Shown: positions 20,030 to 31,667 of the stretch, piece by piece
Layout of the letters: the number at the start of each line of letters is the position of its first letter
Position numbering within the stretch: the stretch's first letter is position 1
Source: Mesostigma viride
Lineage: Eukaryota; Streptophyta; Mesostigmatophyceae; Mesostigmatales; Mesostigmataceae
Length of the DNA: 62,000 nucleotides
NCBI GenBank assembly: GCA_009746045.1
Contig: RPFO01000015.1
Coordinates: forward strand, 1,037,529-1,099,528
Direction of reading: 5' to 3'
Program-made: the position numbers and the translations under genes
Notes under the pieces: model-generated
Seen by the model: only the letters and a program-made list of their open reading frames with translations
The model's database searches: none
What the model was told of the DNA's origin: nothing

Positions 20030-20620
20030 GCCGCCTCTGTGACCTCGCGATCGAGAGGTGAAAGGAGGCATGTCTGACGGGTCACCATGTGGGCCGATCA
20101 GCGGGGGGACTAGGTAGTCCGCCGCTGACCTAGGCGGGGCCGGGGGCCCAGCGGGGCCGGCCAGGGCGGCCGGGCGGGCGGCGGCGGCTGGGAGCAGGGG
20201 CGGGGGCGGCGCAGCTGTCCCCACGACCTCGGCCGTGGCCGCGGCCCAGGTACGAAGCCGCTTGGCTGGGGCGCCAGGGACGTCGTGGCGGTGGGGCCGG
20301 CCGAGGCCGTCCGGGTGCCCGAGGCGCTTGTACCAAAACCAGGCCCCCTCGCCGTCGTGCTTCTGTTGGCAGCTGCGCAGGTCCTTGACCATCTGCTGAG
20401 CGTCTGCCTTCTCAGCCTGCTCGTAGGCGACCCGCAGAGCCGCTTGCAGCCCAGGTTTGGCGGTCGGGTCCCTGTTGCGGCGGAGCATCTGCCTTAGAGC
20501 GGCGACCACTGTCGGTGCGTGACGGTGGAGTCACAGCAAGCTGTCGGCGAGGAGGCAAGGAGGGGAGGGTGCGGGCAGCCAGACGATACTTGGCAGCGAT
20601 ACCGCGGAGGATCACTGAAA
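20030..20620 (-). other. LINE linker between endonuclease and RT
   Basis: One open frame (20509-20012) reads AALRQMLRRNRDPTAKPGLQ and further, ending in a proline/alanine-rich segment shortly before the RT. It is the expected spacer of the same polyprotein. Confidence 0.6.
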
Positions 20621-20622
20621 TA

Positions 20623-21418
20623 TCACCCGGCGACGGAATGGCGTGTAACTGCTGGCGGCTGCCCCTGGCGTCGAAGACTGCCAGAGAGTCGTCCCGGTGC
20701 GACATAGCGGCCTGCTCTGCTGCTGACATCTTGTCGGCATCCTTCAGCACAATCCGGAGCACCTTGAGATCTGGCTGAGGCCGCCAGTTGTCGCGACGGT
20801 TTCACACCAGGAAACCACAATCTGATGCGAGCGAGCACGAGACGGTGATCAGATTCCACCGTGCTGACAGAATCTTGCAGTACTCGAGGATCGACAACTG
20901 AGGGGCGCTGAGCTCGGCGTACGCAGATGTAGTCAAGGCACACCACCCGATCCGACGGCCCAAAAAAGGTGGCAAGCTGCTCAGCGGGGCGTGCGAAACT
21001 GAGCATTGCAGGCAACCAGCGCAGATTCTGCCAGCAGATTCGCAAATAAAGCCGTGTTACCGTTGGCTGTCGTGTTGGTCGGGGAGTACTGCTGGTCGGG
21101 GAGCGCCCCCAGTGCCAACTGGCAGCGTGGCGTTGGCGTCGAGCAGCATAACCAGGAAGTGCCGAGCTGGGATGTTGGCCTCCTCCTCCTTGAGGGCGCT
21201 GAAGAAGGCCTCACGTTCCGCCTGAGCTCGACCCGCATGTGGTGCATAGCCCACGATAACGGTTAGCGTGCGGTGGGAATGGCCCTCAGTGGCCGAAAAA
21301 GTGGCCACTAGCACACGCGGGGATCGCAGCACGATGGACTGGTGGTGCTCTGATGCTGCCGGCGAGCACAAGAGGCCCACACCACCTTGACCCGGCGCGA
21401 CTGCGTTGGCAAATACGT
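20623..21418 (-). pseudogene. LINE endonuclease, C-terminal half
   Basis: An AP-type endonuclease spread over frames: GQGGVGLLCSPAASEHHQ and TLTVIVGYAPHAGRAQAE with LVMLLDANATLP at 21418-21130, then FGPSDRVVCLDYICVRRAQR and STVESDHRLVLARIRL at 21045-20820. The D-x-N near LDANAT and the terminal SDHR are the expected catalytic-domain landmarks. At least one frame break near 21100. The N-terminal half is at 32440-32690. Confidence 0.8.
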
Positions 21419-21692
21419 GTACGGGGTATAATACGCGGACCTAAAATACGCGTATTATACGTGGGGGGTGTAAAATACGCGGCGGTAAAATACGCGACAG
21501 TTTTTGTGGTCCAATTGTCAGTCACCCAATTAGCACGCTCCTTGATGATGGTCATGCAGTTATTGCAACTGAAATTTGGTGTATATGCTTATTTATTAAC
21601 ATCTTCCATTTGTGCCCTGCAATCCTATCTGACTATGATTTGTTAAATGCAGGGGGGAGCAGGCTGCAACGGGAATAGTAAGGAATCAAAAT

Positions 21693-21934
21693 TTATTGTA
21701 AGGAAAGCCATCCACTATATAATGCATGAGAGGACATAAGACACAACTTCCGAGAAGGAGGGGTGACGTGCCCTCCTTTGTACTGGATCATGCCGGCCAC
21801 CATCTGCTTGAAAGAGGCGCTCTCAGCCGCATTGAAGGCAATGCCGTTCTCGATAAAAAATTCGGCAGCCAGCAGCTGGACACCTTTTTCGTCGACGGGA
21901 ACCAGCCATTTGGTGATGCTCAGCTGGCCTTCCC
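21693..21934 (-). pseudogene. hAT transposase core, N-terminal fragment
   Basis: EGQLSITKWLVP is followed by AAEFFIENGIAFNAAESASF, KQMVAGMIQYKGG and VTPPSRKLC. This is the conserved start of the hAT RNase-H-like core (FF..NGI.F....S..F......Y.PPSR). It ends at 21693 with no dimerisation domain before the element end at 21427. Joining it to the BED exon after removing the inner insertion leaves a one-base frame offset, so the gene is dead or needs splicing. Confidence 0.7.
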
Positions 21935-22054
21935 TAAGCACAACTGGAATTGTACTCCACCACTAGTACAATTTGACTTTTTTTCAACTTTGTAATTTTG
22001 TACCTCCCTTAGGTCCAAAGCTAGGAGGTAAGTGTCTCATCATGTTTTGACACC

Positions 22055-22460
22055 GTGCCACCGTGCCACCGTGCCACCGTGCCACCGTGCCACCGTGCCA
22101 CCATAAAACTACCATTTTATGATTTTGTATGGTGTCACGAGGTAACCTAACGTCCAATACTAATGTATAATGTCCACAAGCACTGCCTAACGTGGGGTGC
22201 CACTGTGCCACCGTGCCACCGTGCCACCGTGCCACCGTGCCACTGTGCCACCGTGCCACCATAAAACTACCATTTTATGATTTTGTATGGTGTCACGAGG
22301 TAACCTAACGTCCAATACTAATGTTATATTGCCCACAAGCACTGCCCAACGTGGGGTGCCACTGTGCCACCGTGCCACCGTGCCACCGTGCCACCGTGCC
22401 ACCGTGCCACCGTGCCACCGTGCCACCGTGCCACCGTGCCACCGTGCCACCGTGCCACCG
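22055..22460. repeat. GTGCCACC arrays in a 158-bp higher-order repeat (left arm)
   Basis: Runs of GTGCCACC at 22055-22103, 22200-22260 and 22358-22460 are separated by a spacer beginning ATAAAACTACCATTTTATG (22103 and 22261, period 158). Confidence 0.9.
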
Positions 22461-22499
22461 TGACATGTCTTGACACACACATCAATCCGAAAACCCATT

Positions 22500-23430
22500 T
22501 TCTTCCCCTGGAAATTATTTGGAGAAGGAATAATGGTCAGTTTGACCTCAAATTTGGCACCAAGGTTCCTTATCAGATATCTTATGATGCCATGTGGTCA
22601 AAAAAATGTTTGGGAGTCGGCAGAACATTTGGTAACATGGTGACATTTGCTAGCAAAAAATACCGTATTCTCAGCAGTTTCTGGCATGTATGCATATATA
22701 AAGACATCAAATGAACTTAGTTGGGCCTGGGACTTTGCACATCTTTTAAACACATCCCATGCAGCATGCCCACAAAGTTTCAGGCTGGTTGGATGACAAA
22801 TAGGTGACAAATGCTAGCATAAATACCCCAAAAATGCAGTTTTTCATGGTTTTTCAAGGGTTTTATCACACATATGCATACATAATGACTCCAAATGAAC
22901 TCAGTTGGAGCTGGAACTTTGCACATGTTCTAAACACATCCTATTCAGCATGCCCACAAAGTTTCAGGCTGGTTAGATGACAAATAGGTGACAAATGCTA
23001 GCATAAATACCCCCAAAATGCAGTTTTTCTTGGTTTTCCAAGGGTTTTATCACACATATGCATACATAATGACACCAATAGAGCTCAGTTGGAGCTGGAA
23101 CTTTGCACATGTTCTAAACACATCCTATGCAGCATGCCCACAAAGTTTCAGGCTGGTTGGATGACAAAATGGTGACTGATGCTAGCGAACCCCCCCCCCC
23201 CAAATGCAGTTTTTCTTGGTTTTCCAAGGGTTCCAACACATGGGTGCCTATATCAATGAACTCAGTCAAGCCTAGAAATTTGCACAGCTCATAAAAACAT
23301 CTATGTTAACTGCCCACAAGAAATTCAGACTGTTTGCATGACAAATAGGTGACAGATGCTAGCAAACATAGCACAAAAATGGCAGTTCCTAGTATAATTG
23401 TTTTTAATTCGTGGGTTTCATCCCATAGTT
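22500..23430. repeat. 184-bp satellite, about 4.5 copies (left arm)
   Basis: The phrase CACAAAGTTTCAGGCTGGTT recurs at 22771, 22955 and 23139, exactly 184 bp apart, with diverged copies on both sides. Units include ACAAATGCTAGCATAAATAC and a T-rich stretch. Confidence 0.9.
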
Positions 23431-23610
23431 GAATGTCAACCATTCCAGTTTGGGATATATAGTCAGGTTCCCAACAACACATCTAGATGATATATTATGT
23501 GATATTGCAGGAAGGCAGACTTAGGGGCACACGCCCATGATACAACGTCAACATGTACATCAACAACACACACGTAACTTAGCTAATCATCATAATAAAA
23601 AGCACACCTT

Positions 23611-24183
<573 letters not shown>

Positions 24184-24410
24184 GATCCTCCCCCCATCAT
24201 TCATGCATCCGTTCATTCATGCATGCATCCACTCGTTCATTAACATGCCTCCGTTGGTCAGGGGTTCAAAATGATGCAACAGACACCAGAAAAGGGAGAA
24301 GGAGCCGCCTCCCCAACGTGCCGCCCGGCGACGGCAGCGATGGGCCCAGGGGGGTAACGGTGCGCTTTGTCTTGTTCGCCGGGGGGCGCCGGCGGGGTGC
24401 GGGCACTTAA

Positions 24411-24575
24411 ATTCAAGAGCAATAGCACAAGCAATGTCATGATTCCAAACGCCAAGAACTGCACTTATTGTAATATTCCTTTGGTAAAGTGCAATTCAAG
24501 AGCAATAGCACAAGCAATGTCATGATTCCAAACGCCAAGAACTGCACCTATTGTAATATACCTTTGGTAAAATAA
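24411..24575 (+). repeat. 83-bp tandem duplication
   Basis: Two copies begin ATTCAAGAGCAATAGCACAA at 24411 and 24494, differing at a few sites. Confidence 0.9.
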
Positions 24576-24598
24576 CAGCCGGATTTCCCCTGTCATAA

Positions 24599-24877
24599 AT
24601 TTACCTCAGATTTCCCAGTGACACGGTCGGCTTCATCATCCGAAGCACCAGAGGCAAGTATTCTCTCAAGTTCATTCACTGCGCCCCTGTGATACACGGT
24701 CGCTTGCATTTTCTTCCTTTCTTCATCATCTACACCTGTCACGGATACAGGGCCTGTATCCTTTGTCTGGTTCTCTTGCCCCGGTGGTGCAGGGCGGGGA
24801 TCCATTGTGTCTGGTGGGGCTACTGCGTCCTTTTCCATCGCTGGTGCTTTCCGATATCCCCTACATGTAAAGACCAA
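24599..24877 (-). CDS. Left copy of an inverted gene-start pair, function unknown
   Basis: The minus-strand frame reads MEKDAVAPPDTMDPRPAPPG, QENQTKDTGPVSVTGVDDEE, RKKMQATVYHRGAVNELERI, LASGASDDEADRV. It is charged and low in structure. Its first ~50 codons are nearly the same as the oppositely directed plus-strand copy at 25323-25469; after KKMQA the two diverge. The shared 5' region contains GGTGGCAC repeats and TACAATTTGGTGG boxes. No family recognised; it belongs to the cargo of the foldback-like element. Confidence 0.4.
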
Positions 24878-25470
24878 ATGGTGGTGGCACGGAGTACAAA
24901 ATTAATGGTGGTGGCACGCCGCCATTGTTGTTGTTGTTGTTGTGTCCCACGCCGCACACCGGTGGAGTACAATTTGGTGGTGGCACGATGGCACGGCCGT
25001 GCCACCGGTGGCACGGTGGAGTACAATTTGGTGGTGGCACGGTTACAAAGGGAACTGGTGGTCCGCATTCGTCCGGTCGCACGTGGGCACAAGATTTGCG
25101 GCCAATTTTTACTAGGCTGCATGTCAGCAAATCAGCAACGGGCCAATCACTGTTTGTGCCATCGTGCCATCACCAAATTGTACTCCACCGTGCCACCGGT
25201 GGCACGGCCGTGCCACCGTGCCACCACCAAATTGTACTCCAAATGCCCGATGGTCTTTACATGTAGGGGATAAAGAACCAGCGATGGAAGCACCAGCGAT
25301 GGAAGCGATGGAAGCACCAGCGATGGAAAAGGACGCAGTAGCCCCACCGGACACAATGGATCCCGGCCCTGCACCACCGGGGCAAGAGAACCTGACCATG
25401 GATACAGGCCCTGTATCCGTGACAGGTGTAGATGATGAAGAAAGGAAGAAAATGCAAGCGGCCGTATAAT
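24700..25470. repeat. Large imperfect palindrome centred near 25080
   Basis: Left arm about 24700-25040 and right arm about 25165-25465 are inverted copies. Shared blocks are CATCATCTACACCTGTCACG with its inverse, CCTACATGTAAAGACCA (24858) with TGGTCTTTACATGTAGG (25251), and GGTGGAGTACAATTTGGTGG boxes. The arms diverge around the non-repeated centre (about 25045-25160). Confidence 0.85.
25323..25469 (+). CDS. Right copy of the inverted gene-start pair
   Basis: It reads MEKDAVAPPDTMDPGPAPPG, QENLTMDTGPVSVTGVDDEE, RKKMQAAV then stop. Just downstream a second ORF starts at 25491, so this could be the first exon of that gene (a GT beginning near 25460 would be the donor, not proven). Confidence 0.4.
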   Translation: MEKDAVAPPDTMDPGPAPPGQENLTMDTGPVSVTGVDDEERKKMQAAV

Positions 25471-25490
25471 ATTACGCAGTTCCTAAAGCC

Positions 25491-26204
25491 ATGAAGGGCC
25501 TGGGCATTATGGAGCCCGATGCGGGGGCGCAGGTTTTTGGAATGCTATTCTCGCTGCTTGTCCTGGTGATCGTGTTGCTCGTCATGGCGAGACGAGGGCT
25601 CCGTCTTAGCGCTGCCGCCGTCTTAGCGAAATGCACCACGGATGCGTCCTGTGCTGCGGCACTTAGCAGGGACTGGGACTGTGGGTGTGGCCGCCATTGT
25701 TTGCGAAGCGTGCATTTCGAGGTGATAAGAGCGATGAGGGCAGACTTTTGGTCCAAGCCTAAGCAGGCGGATCGGAAACATTTGATATCGAACCAGCTTT
25801 ACCAAGCGGGTCAGAAAGAAGATGAAATTCCGGGGAGCTTGCGTCACAAACGCAGTCGAGACGAGGGCTTCCTTTTCGCAGTGGATGGCTACGCTACTTA
25901 CCCAGCTGACAGGCATCAGCCAGAGTCGGCAACCCCGTTTCGGCATCGCATGTGTGAAGCCGCTTTCCGCCGTGCTTTGTATATGCCGGTTCAACGACTT
26001 TCTGCGGCGGGGTGTGCGAAACAGACATCAAGCGCAAGGCAGACATGGATACCTCCGAGCGGTATGTTCCCATACTCATATCTAGGGGCGAATTCACTCC
26101 TTGTTGAAGCCCTGACCTTGTCACGGATGAATATGTTACCAGTTCCCCATCTCCGGAGTTTCTCTTTCGGTCAATCTTCTTATCTTACGGGAAGTGCGTC
26201 ATGA
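25491..26204 (+). CDS. ORF with cysteine-rich N-terminal domain, perhaps transposase-associated
   Basis: The first 40 residues hold a hydrophobic segment (FGMLFSLLVLVIVLLVMA). Then come CTTDASCAAALSRDWDCGCG, RHCLRSVHFEVIRAMRADFW, DRKHLISNQLYQAGQKEDE and MCEAAFRRALYMPVQ. A Cys-rich start, an R-x2-FW, a DRK..I..QL and a late VDG..C..AF stretch resemble the N-terminal region of unclassified DDE transposon proteins in algae and animals. No catalytic domain follows in frame. The similarity is from memory and tentative. Confidence 0.4.
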   Translation: MKGLGIMEPDAGAQVFGMLFSLLVLVIVLLVMARRGLRLSAAAVLAKCTTDASCAAALSRDWDCGCGRHCLRSVHFEVIRAMRADFWSKPKQADRKHLISNQLYQAGQKEDEIPGSLRHKRSRDEGFLFAVDGYATYPADRHQPESATPFRHRMCEAAFRRALYMPVQRLSAAGCAKQTSSARQTWIPPSGMFPYSYLGANSLLVEALTLSRMNMLPVPHLRSFSFGQSSYLTGSAS

Positions 26205-28049
26205 ATCGTATAGCGAGCTACGGTTTCATGGCGAGCCTTTTCTTCACATCAGCGACGTACAGGTTACCTTAGAGGCTAGGGATGTCAAGGAATTCTTCAC
26301 ACGGATATTAGGAAGGTTGCATGATGGATTGCGGGCAAGATATTACGGGCTGGCTGGCAGCCTTGCAGCGCTATTGCCGCCGATGGCAATGATTTGCAGG
26401 CAGGGCTATGGATCACCAAGCTGTTGCTTCGCTCTAGTTGTACATGCTGCAATTTATTGGCATTGTGCTCACGGCAAGTACATGTAATGTTGCATGACAT
26501 GGTTGACCACGAAGATTGATGGAAAACCCAGAAGCAATTGGTGGCTTTCTTGGATGCTTGATGGCTACACGTACATGCTTGTGAGTCCATAACACCCACT
26601 GCATACGTGCCCACCATCTCTAAGCTGAAAGCATCTGCCTTCAACAAGCATCTTAAGACATGCATGCACATGAGAACTGTCATGGTTTGTGGAGAGGGTG
26701 GCATATTGCGTGAGAGCGGAGAGAGGACAGTGGCCAGGCTAGGCCAGCTACCTGTGCTGCCACACGGCCGGGCGGCAAACACTGATGCACAAGCTGCCTT
26801 AATTGCACGTCAGCACCCAAGCTGCCTTACACGCCAGCACCCATTGAAGCTGCCTTCACACCCCTGAATGATGAGCAGAGGGCATCCTGGACGGCCGCAT
26901 CCATGCAATTCATGCAGTTCAGGCTGTTCGTGCTTGCCAAGGGCACGGGTGGATGAGCCAATGGCGGGCTATTATTACGCACGCTGCAACCAGCGCCAAT
27001 GAAGCAACCCAAGCCTGCCCTCCTGATAGTAGGTATGTGTGTTTTGTTTTCTCATGTCGTGTGCACAACCAGCCATCCTTTATTTCCCTATGATGCATGT
27101 TTGCGGAATTCTGGCATCCTGGCACATGGCCAAACTCCTCAATGTCAGGGGTGCGAGGGGTTGTTTGTCAAGAGGATAGACACACGCACATGCTCAACAA
27201 CTCTTGCTCCAATGCCACTGCCACTCACCCAGAAACTTGGGCACAACCACGCACGATCGCTAAGCTGCTAGCCAGAATCGCAGTCCTCACCAAAGTGAGG
27301 GATGGGGCACCAGCTAGTTTGACAGTCTGGTGGCTGAGGACGTGCAGGAGTTGAATGACATTTCTGAAGCAAGTAGTCACGGATGGCTTGGAGAAACATG
27401 GTGAAGCATGCAAGGGCATGCATCTCATGCTGACAAGGGCCAGAGCAAGAGCATGAGCACAAGGCACGTGCCTGTGAAGAGGCCATTGGCCTTGCACTAT
27501 CTGTTGAAGACAACTGCGGTATGGTGGCCAAGCGGCTCACCGGGGTTGTGCAGTGGCTTCTTCATGCTAGGTATGATGGCGGCCAAGTGCAGTCCTTTGG
27601 TGGCACATTTCAAGCCGGCAACCTCGAGGTAGCAACTGAGCAGTGTATGAGCTGTCCGACAATGCACCACAGCGCTGGCTGAGGAGATCTAGTCCAACTT
27701 GGAAGCTGCATCGCCAGCAACGTGAACCCCTATAACAGAGACAGGGACATGGGGACATCCATGGTGATGCAGAGGACCATGTGTGGCAACCTGAGTCAGG
27801 CGGGCCGGTTGCCAAGGGATGTGCTGCTACCGAATCAAGGCGCACAAAACACATCGCAGCCATGCCGACGGCCAAGATGCCTGGCATGATTAGATTATTA
27901 CATTGCCAAGCTGAGTTTGCGACTACCGTGCATGCTGTGGGTTTGAACTGATCATGCTAGCGAACGTGACAGCTGGCAGTAACTTCTTATGTCTAGCAAG
28001 CCCCTACTTGAAAATTGCCTGAGCATGGCCACATGCACATATATACAGC
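26205..28049. other. Degenerate interior of the foldback-like element
   Basis: Several 60-160-codon frames on both strands but none with a recognisable motif. Codon-like stretches such as ISKLKASAFNKHLKTCMHMR (about 26608-26670) hint at a decayed coding region continuing the ORF at 25491. Confidence 0.35.
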
Positions 28050-28860
28050 CATGTCTAGCCACTGTTCATATTCATATATCTTTGTCTATGTGTCACAAAA
28101 GTTGTGTTATATTATCTGTGCAAGGTCTGAACAGTTAGCAACACAGTTGGTGGGAGTTGGCCATACCATTACAAAAGAACTTTGCATCCAAGGTTGAGTG
28201 ATTAGCTGGAAACTGGCAGGTGTTGCATGGACCAGTGAACCCAATGACACTTGATGGACCTGAATTAAGTTTTGTGCAATGTCTGAAATGATGATGATTA
28301 ACATGCGCGCTTGTTTTCAGCCTCAACTGAGCACACCTGGCATGGGAAACTGCAAGAAATGTGGCGGAAATGCAAAAATCGCACATTTTTGCTCACATTT
28401 GGTAGCGAGCTGTCAATGAATGAAGTACAACGGACCTGAATTTTTGTGCAATGTCTACAATGATGGTATTTAATATGCTTGCAAGTTTCCAGCCCCAACT
28501 GAGCACATCTTGTATGAAAACTGTCATGAAATGTGTCTAAAAAACGCGAAAAACGCACATTTTTGCTAGCATTTGGTGGCATTTTGTTACCAAATACAGT
28601 ACGATGGACCTGATTTTTTGTGCCATGTCTACATGTATGATGTGCAATGTGATTGCAAATTTCCAGCCTCTACTGAACACACCTTCTATGGAAACTGCAA
28701 TGAGATGTGGTGAAACAGTGCGTTTTTGCTAGCATTTGGTGGCAGTTTGTCAACAAATGAGGTCAGATGACCATGGGACCTGGTGCACAGTTGGTAGACA
28801 TGAGCATTAGCCTACCTGCAAATAGCCAGGCCAGGAGCTCTTTATTTGCATACTAAATGG
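28050..28860. repeat. ~175-bp satellite, about 4 copies (right arm, inverted relative of the 184-bp satellite)
   Basis: GGACCTG recurs at 28256, 28432, 28606 and 28776. Units contain TTTTTGCTAGCATTTGGTGG and TTTCCAGCCYCWACTGA. These match the inverse of the left-arm satellite (TTTATGCTAGCATTTGTC, GTTCCAGCTCCAACTGAG). Confidence 0.85.
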
Positions 28861-29055
28861 TATTTGTTTATATTAAAATCTGGAAAGTTGCTAAAAATAG
28901 ACATGCCAAAAATAGACCAACCGATGTCGGAAAATTCTGGAAAGTCAAATTCCTTTACTGGTGTCCTGGACATGCTGCCTACCAATATCTAGCATGTTTG
29001 GACTCAATTTGCTCCATGTAGGGCTTATAAGGGCATTTTTTGGCACTTTCATACC

Positions 29056-29110
29056 GTTGTGGAGGTGGCACGGTGGCACGGTGGCACGGTGGCACGGTGG
29101 CACGATGCCA
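29056..29110. repeat. GGTGGCAC array, first right-arm block
   Basis: Five GGTGGCACG-type units. The arm continues as ATGAGCATGTCTAGGTAACC and is then broken by the DIRS-like element at 29181. Confidence 0.9.
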
Positions 29111-29180
29111 CGGTGTCATGAGCATGTCTAGGTAACCCTTGCATGACCCATTACCCTTGATAAATCCCAATGGATAACCA

Positions 29181-31320
29181 TTATGACACTTGAGCTCCCA
29201 AGAAAACCAGCATTTGATTGAAAACAATGAGTAGAGCCCCTGCCAAAGGCAGGTTTAAGTAGTCATCTCGTCTCCCTCGCATGCAGGAGCAAGAGCCCCC
29301 CAAGGGTGGGATGGGTGGGAAGAAACAATTACGGGTCACAACCCGCCGACCATGCTTATCAAGCCTACCGTCAAAATGGAAAACGGCAAAACCAGAAATA
29401 TCCTAACGCTGACAATTTAATAATTCAGCCAGCCAGCTCATCTGTCACACGTCTGAGCTGTCAGGCCATGTGTACTCTTCGAATGCAACCCTGAACACAC
29501 TACCCAACCAAGCAGCACACCAATCAATTGGTGAGTGCTGGTTACATCAGATTTTATTACAGCTTTTTGACGCAACTTCCGTCAGCATTCAACACATGGC
29601 CGGCCGTTCAAACAAACGGCGCCTGACTTACAAAAGGCAAAGCTAGTTGCCAGTAGGATTCCCCGGTAAACAACAAGCCGTCCCCATTCGTCTAACAAGC
29701 CTTTCTGCATGTACAGCCACAAGGTTGTGGCGGCCCTTTCTTTCCCGCATGCTGTTTAATAAACTATTTTCAGAGAAATCCGATTATGACACTTGAGCTC
29801 CCAAGAAAACCAGCATTTGATTGAAAACAATGAGTAGAGCCCCTGCCAAAGGCAGGTTTAAGTAGTCATCTCGTCTCCCTCGCATGCAGGAGCAAGAGCC
29901 CCCCGATCCACCCCAGTCCCTGGCGCCATTACCCTCCTCCCCCGCACTGTCGCCGCTCAGGAAACAAAACTTGATAGGATCACTGTTGCCCCAATAACAG
30001 TGAACAAAGAAAAGGAGAAGACCCCCCCCCTCTTCCGAGCAGCCTCGAGGGTAGCCGCTTCCATAAAAGACCACAAAGTGGGGCGTGTCGCAACATCTCC
30101 TTCATGGCGACTCAGCCCGCACAAGGCTATAATAACCCCCTAAGGGGCCCGACAATAAAAGGTTAGCAAATCCGCGGAGCCGCCTCAGCAAAATATTATT
30201 CCGGATAAAAACCCAGAAAATTCGCATTCCGACGCCACCAGGGTTTGAACCGCTACCTGCCGGGTGCTGAGCAGGGAGAGACGACAAGGCCAGACACTGC
30301 CACTGTCAGCCGAGACGCCTTTCCGATACTCGGTTCCTTTTGTGGGAATTTTGCAAATATATTTTCTTCCGGAACGCAAGAAATTAGCCGGCCGCGCGTC
30401 ACCCTTATATCCCTCGCTGGCCCATAACAAAAAAGGGCCGCGCACCAAGCCGAAGGCAGCGCCATGCAGCGCCCTAGGCGGTGAGCCGCTGACTGACTAC
30501 CAGCGCAGTCTCATGGAATCCAAATTAATCTATTGACCTTCGCACAGTTTCCGCATCAGCTGCGGACTTCTTAGTCGACATGATTGGCTCCGCTGCTGGA
30601 ATTACCAGCAGCCGGGGCAGGGCGCCCAGCCCACTTTCTATGACCACCGAGACGCTGCCCAGCAAGGTGCCAACCAGAACCACTTGGCACATTGGTAACG
30701 CGAAATTTCCGTTCCGTTCAAACCGCCCCTACCTGCCGTGAAGTCGCAAAGCCCGCGACTTCATAGCAGGCAAGGCCGGGGTCTTTGCCTAATTTTCTTT
30801 AGCCCCGCCGCCATAGCAGCGAGGCCGCGCATACTGCTTCAGTGAGCACATTCAAAGAAACAATTACGGGTCACAACCCGCCGACCATGCTTATCAAGCC
30901 TACCGTCAAAATGGAAAACGGCAAAACCAGAAATATCCTAACGCTGACAATTTAATAATTCAGCCAGCCAGCTCATCTGTCACACGTCTGAGCTGTCAGG
31001 CCATGTGTACTCTTCGAATGCAACCCTGAACACACTACCCAACCAAGCAGCACACCAATCAATTGGTGAGTGCTGGTTACATCAGATTTTATTACAGCTT
31101 TTTGACGCAACTTCCGTCAGCATTCAACACATGGCCGGCCGTTCAAACAAACGGCGCCTGACTTACAAAAGGCAAAGCTAGTTGCCAGTAGGATTCCCCG
31201 GTAAACAACAAGCCGTCCCCATTCGTCTAACAAGCCTTTCTGCATGTACAGCCACAAGGTTGTGGCGGCCCTTTCTTTCCCGCATGCTGTTTAATAAACT
31301 ATTTTCAGAGAAATCCGATT
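29181..31320 (-). mobile_element. Non-autonomous DIRS/TOC-like element with split direct repeats
   Basis: B copies of 121 bp (29181-29301, 29784-29904) and A copies of 466 bp (29320-29785, 30855-31320), identical as far as I can read. On the minus strand the order is A-internal-B-A-B, the same plan as the 5.3-kb DIRS-like element in this window but with unrelated sequence. The 950-bp interior (29905-30854) has no ORF of note and contains a tRNA-like GGTTCAAACCC box near 30240. It interrupts a right-arm unit of the foldback-like element: the flanks ATAAATCCCAATGGATAACC and GTATGTGCAAATATGTG are contiguous in the next unit (31450-31480). It would need recombinase and RT from a relative. Confidence 0.85.
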
Positions 31321-31359
31321 GTATGTGCAAATATGTGTGTTTATATGCAACTTTTGAGG

Positions 31360-31550
31360 TGGCACGGTGGCATGGTGGCACGGTGGCAAAATGCCACGGT
31401 GCCACGGTGTCATGAGCATCTAGGTAACCCTTGCATGACCCATCCACCTACATAAATCCCATGGATAACAATTGCATGTGCAAAGGTGTGTGCATATATG
31501 CAATTTGAGGTGCAACGGTGGCACGGTGGCACGGTGGCACGGTGGCACGG
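31360..31550. repeat. GGTGGCAC arrays, second and third right-arm blocks
   Basis: Arrays at 31360-31405 and 31509-31550 are separated by one arm unit (CATGAGCATCTAGGTAACCC through TATATGCAATTTGAGG). Confidence 0.9.
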
Positions 31551-31667
31551 CCGCCGACGAACTTTTTTTTCCTCAAAGACTTTAGTTGAAACTTTAAATG
31601 CATGAAAATGCAACTTTCAAAACTGAAGTACAATTTGAATAATGTAGTACAATTCCAGATGTGCTTA

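Larger units (their letters stand above)
18217..21418 (-). mobile_element. LINE, 3' part (endonuclease C-half, RT, C-terminal region, 3' tail)
   Basis: Minus-strand non-LTR element. From 5' to 3' it has endonuclease pieces, RT with YADD, and the LPVLTYGAETWTLT C-terminal segment typical of RTE-like and related LINEs. The 3' untranslated region has a CATC repeat (18273-18293), a hairpin CGTGACTCCC..GGGAGCACG and a (TTAA)n tail at 18217-18236. Its 5' end here is an insertion boundary, not truncation: the missing half lies at 32440-33733. Confidence 0.85.

Noticed and set aside
22030-22460. CRISPR-like array
   Set aside because: Units are contiguous tandem 8-mers within a 158-bp period, with no unique spacers, in a eukaryotic transposon.
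30200-30300. tRNA gene
   Set aside because: Only a GGTTCAAACCC-like B box on the minus strand; no A box or cloverleaf could be drawn.
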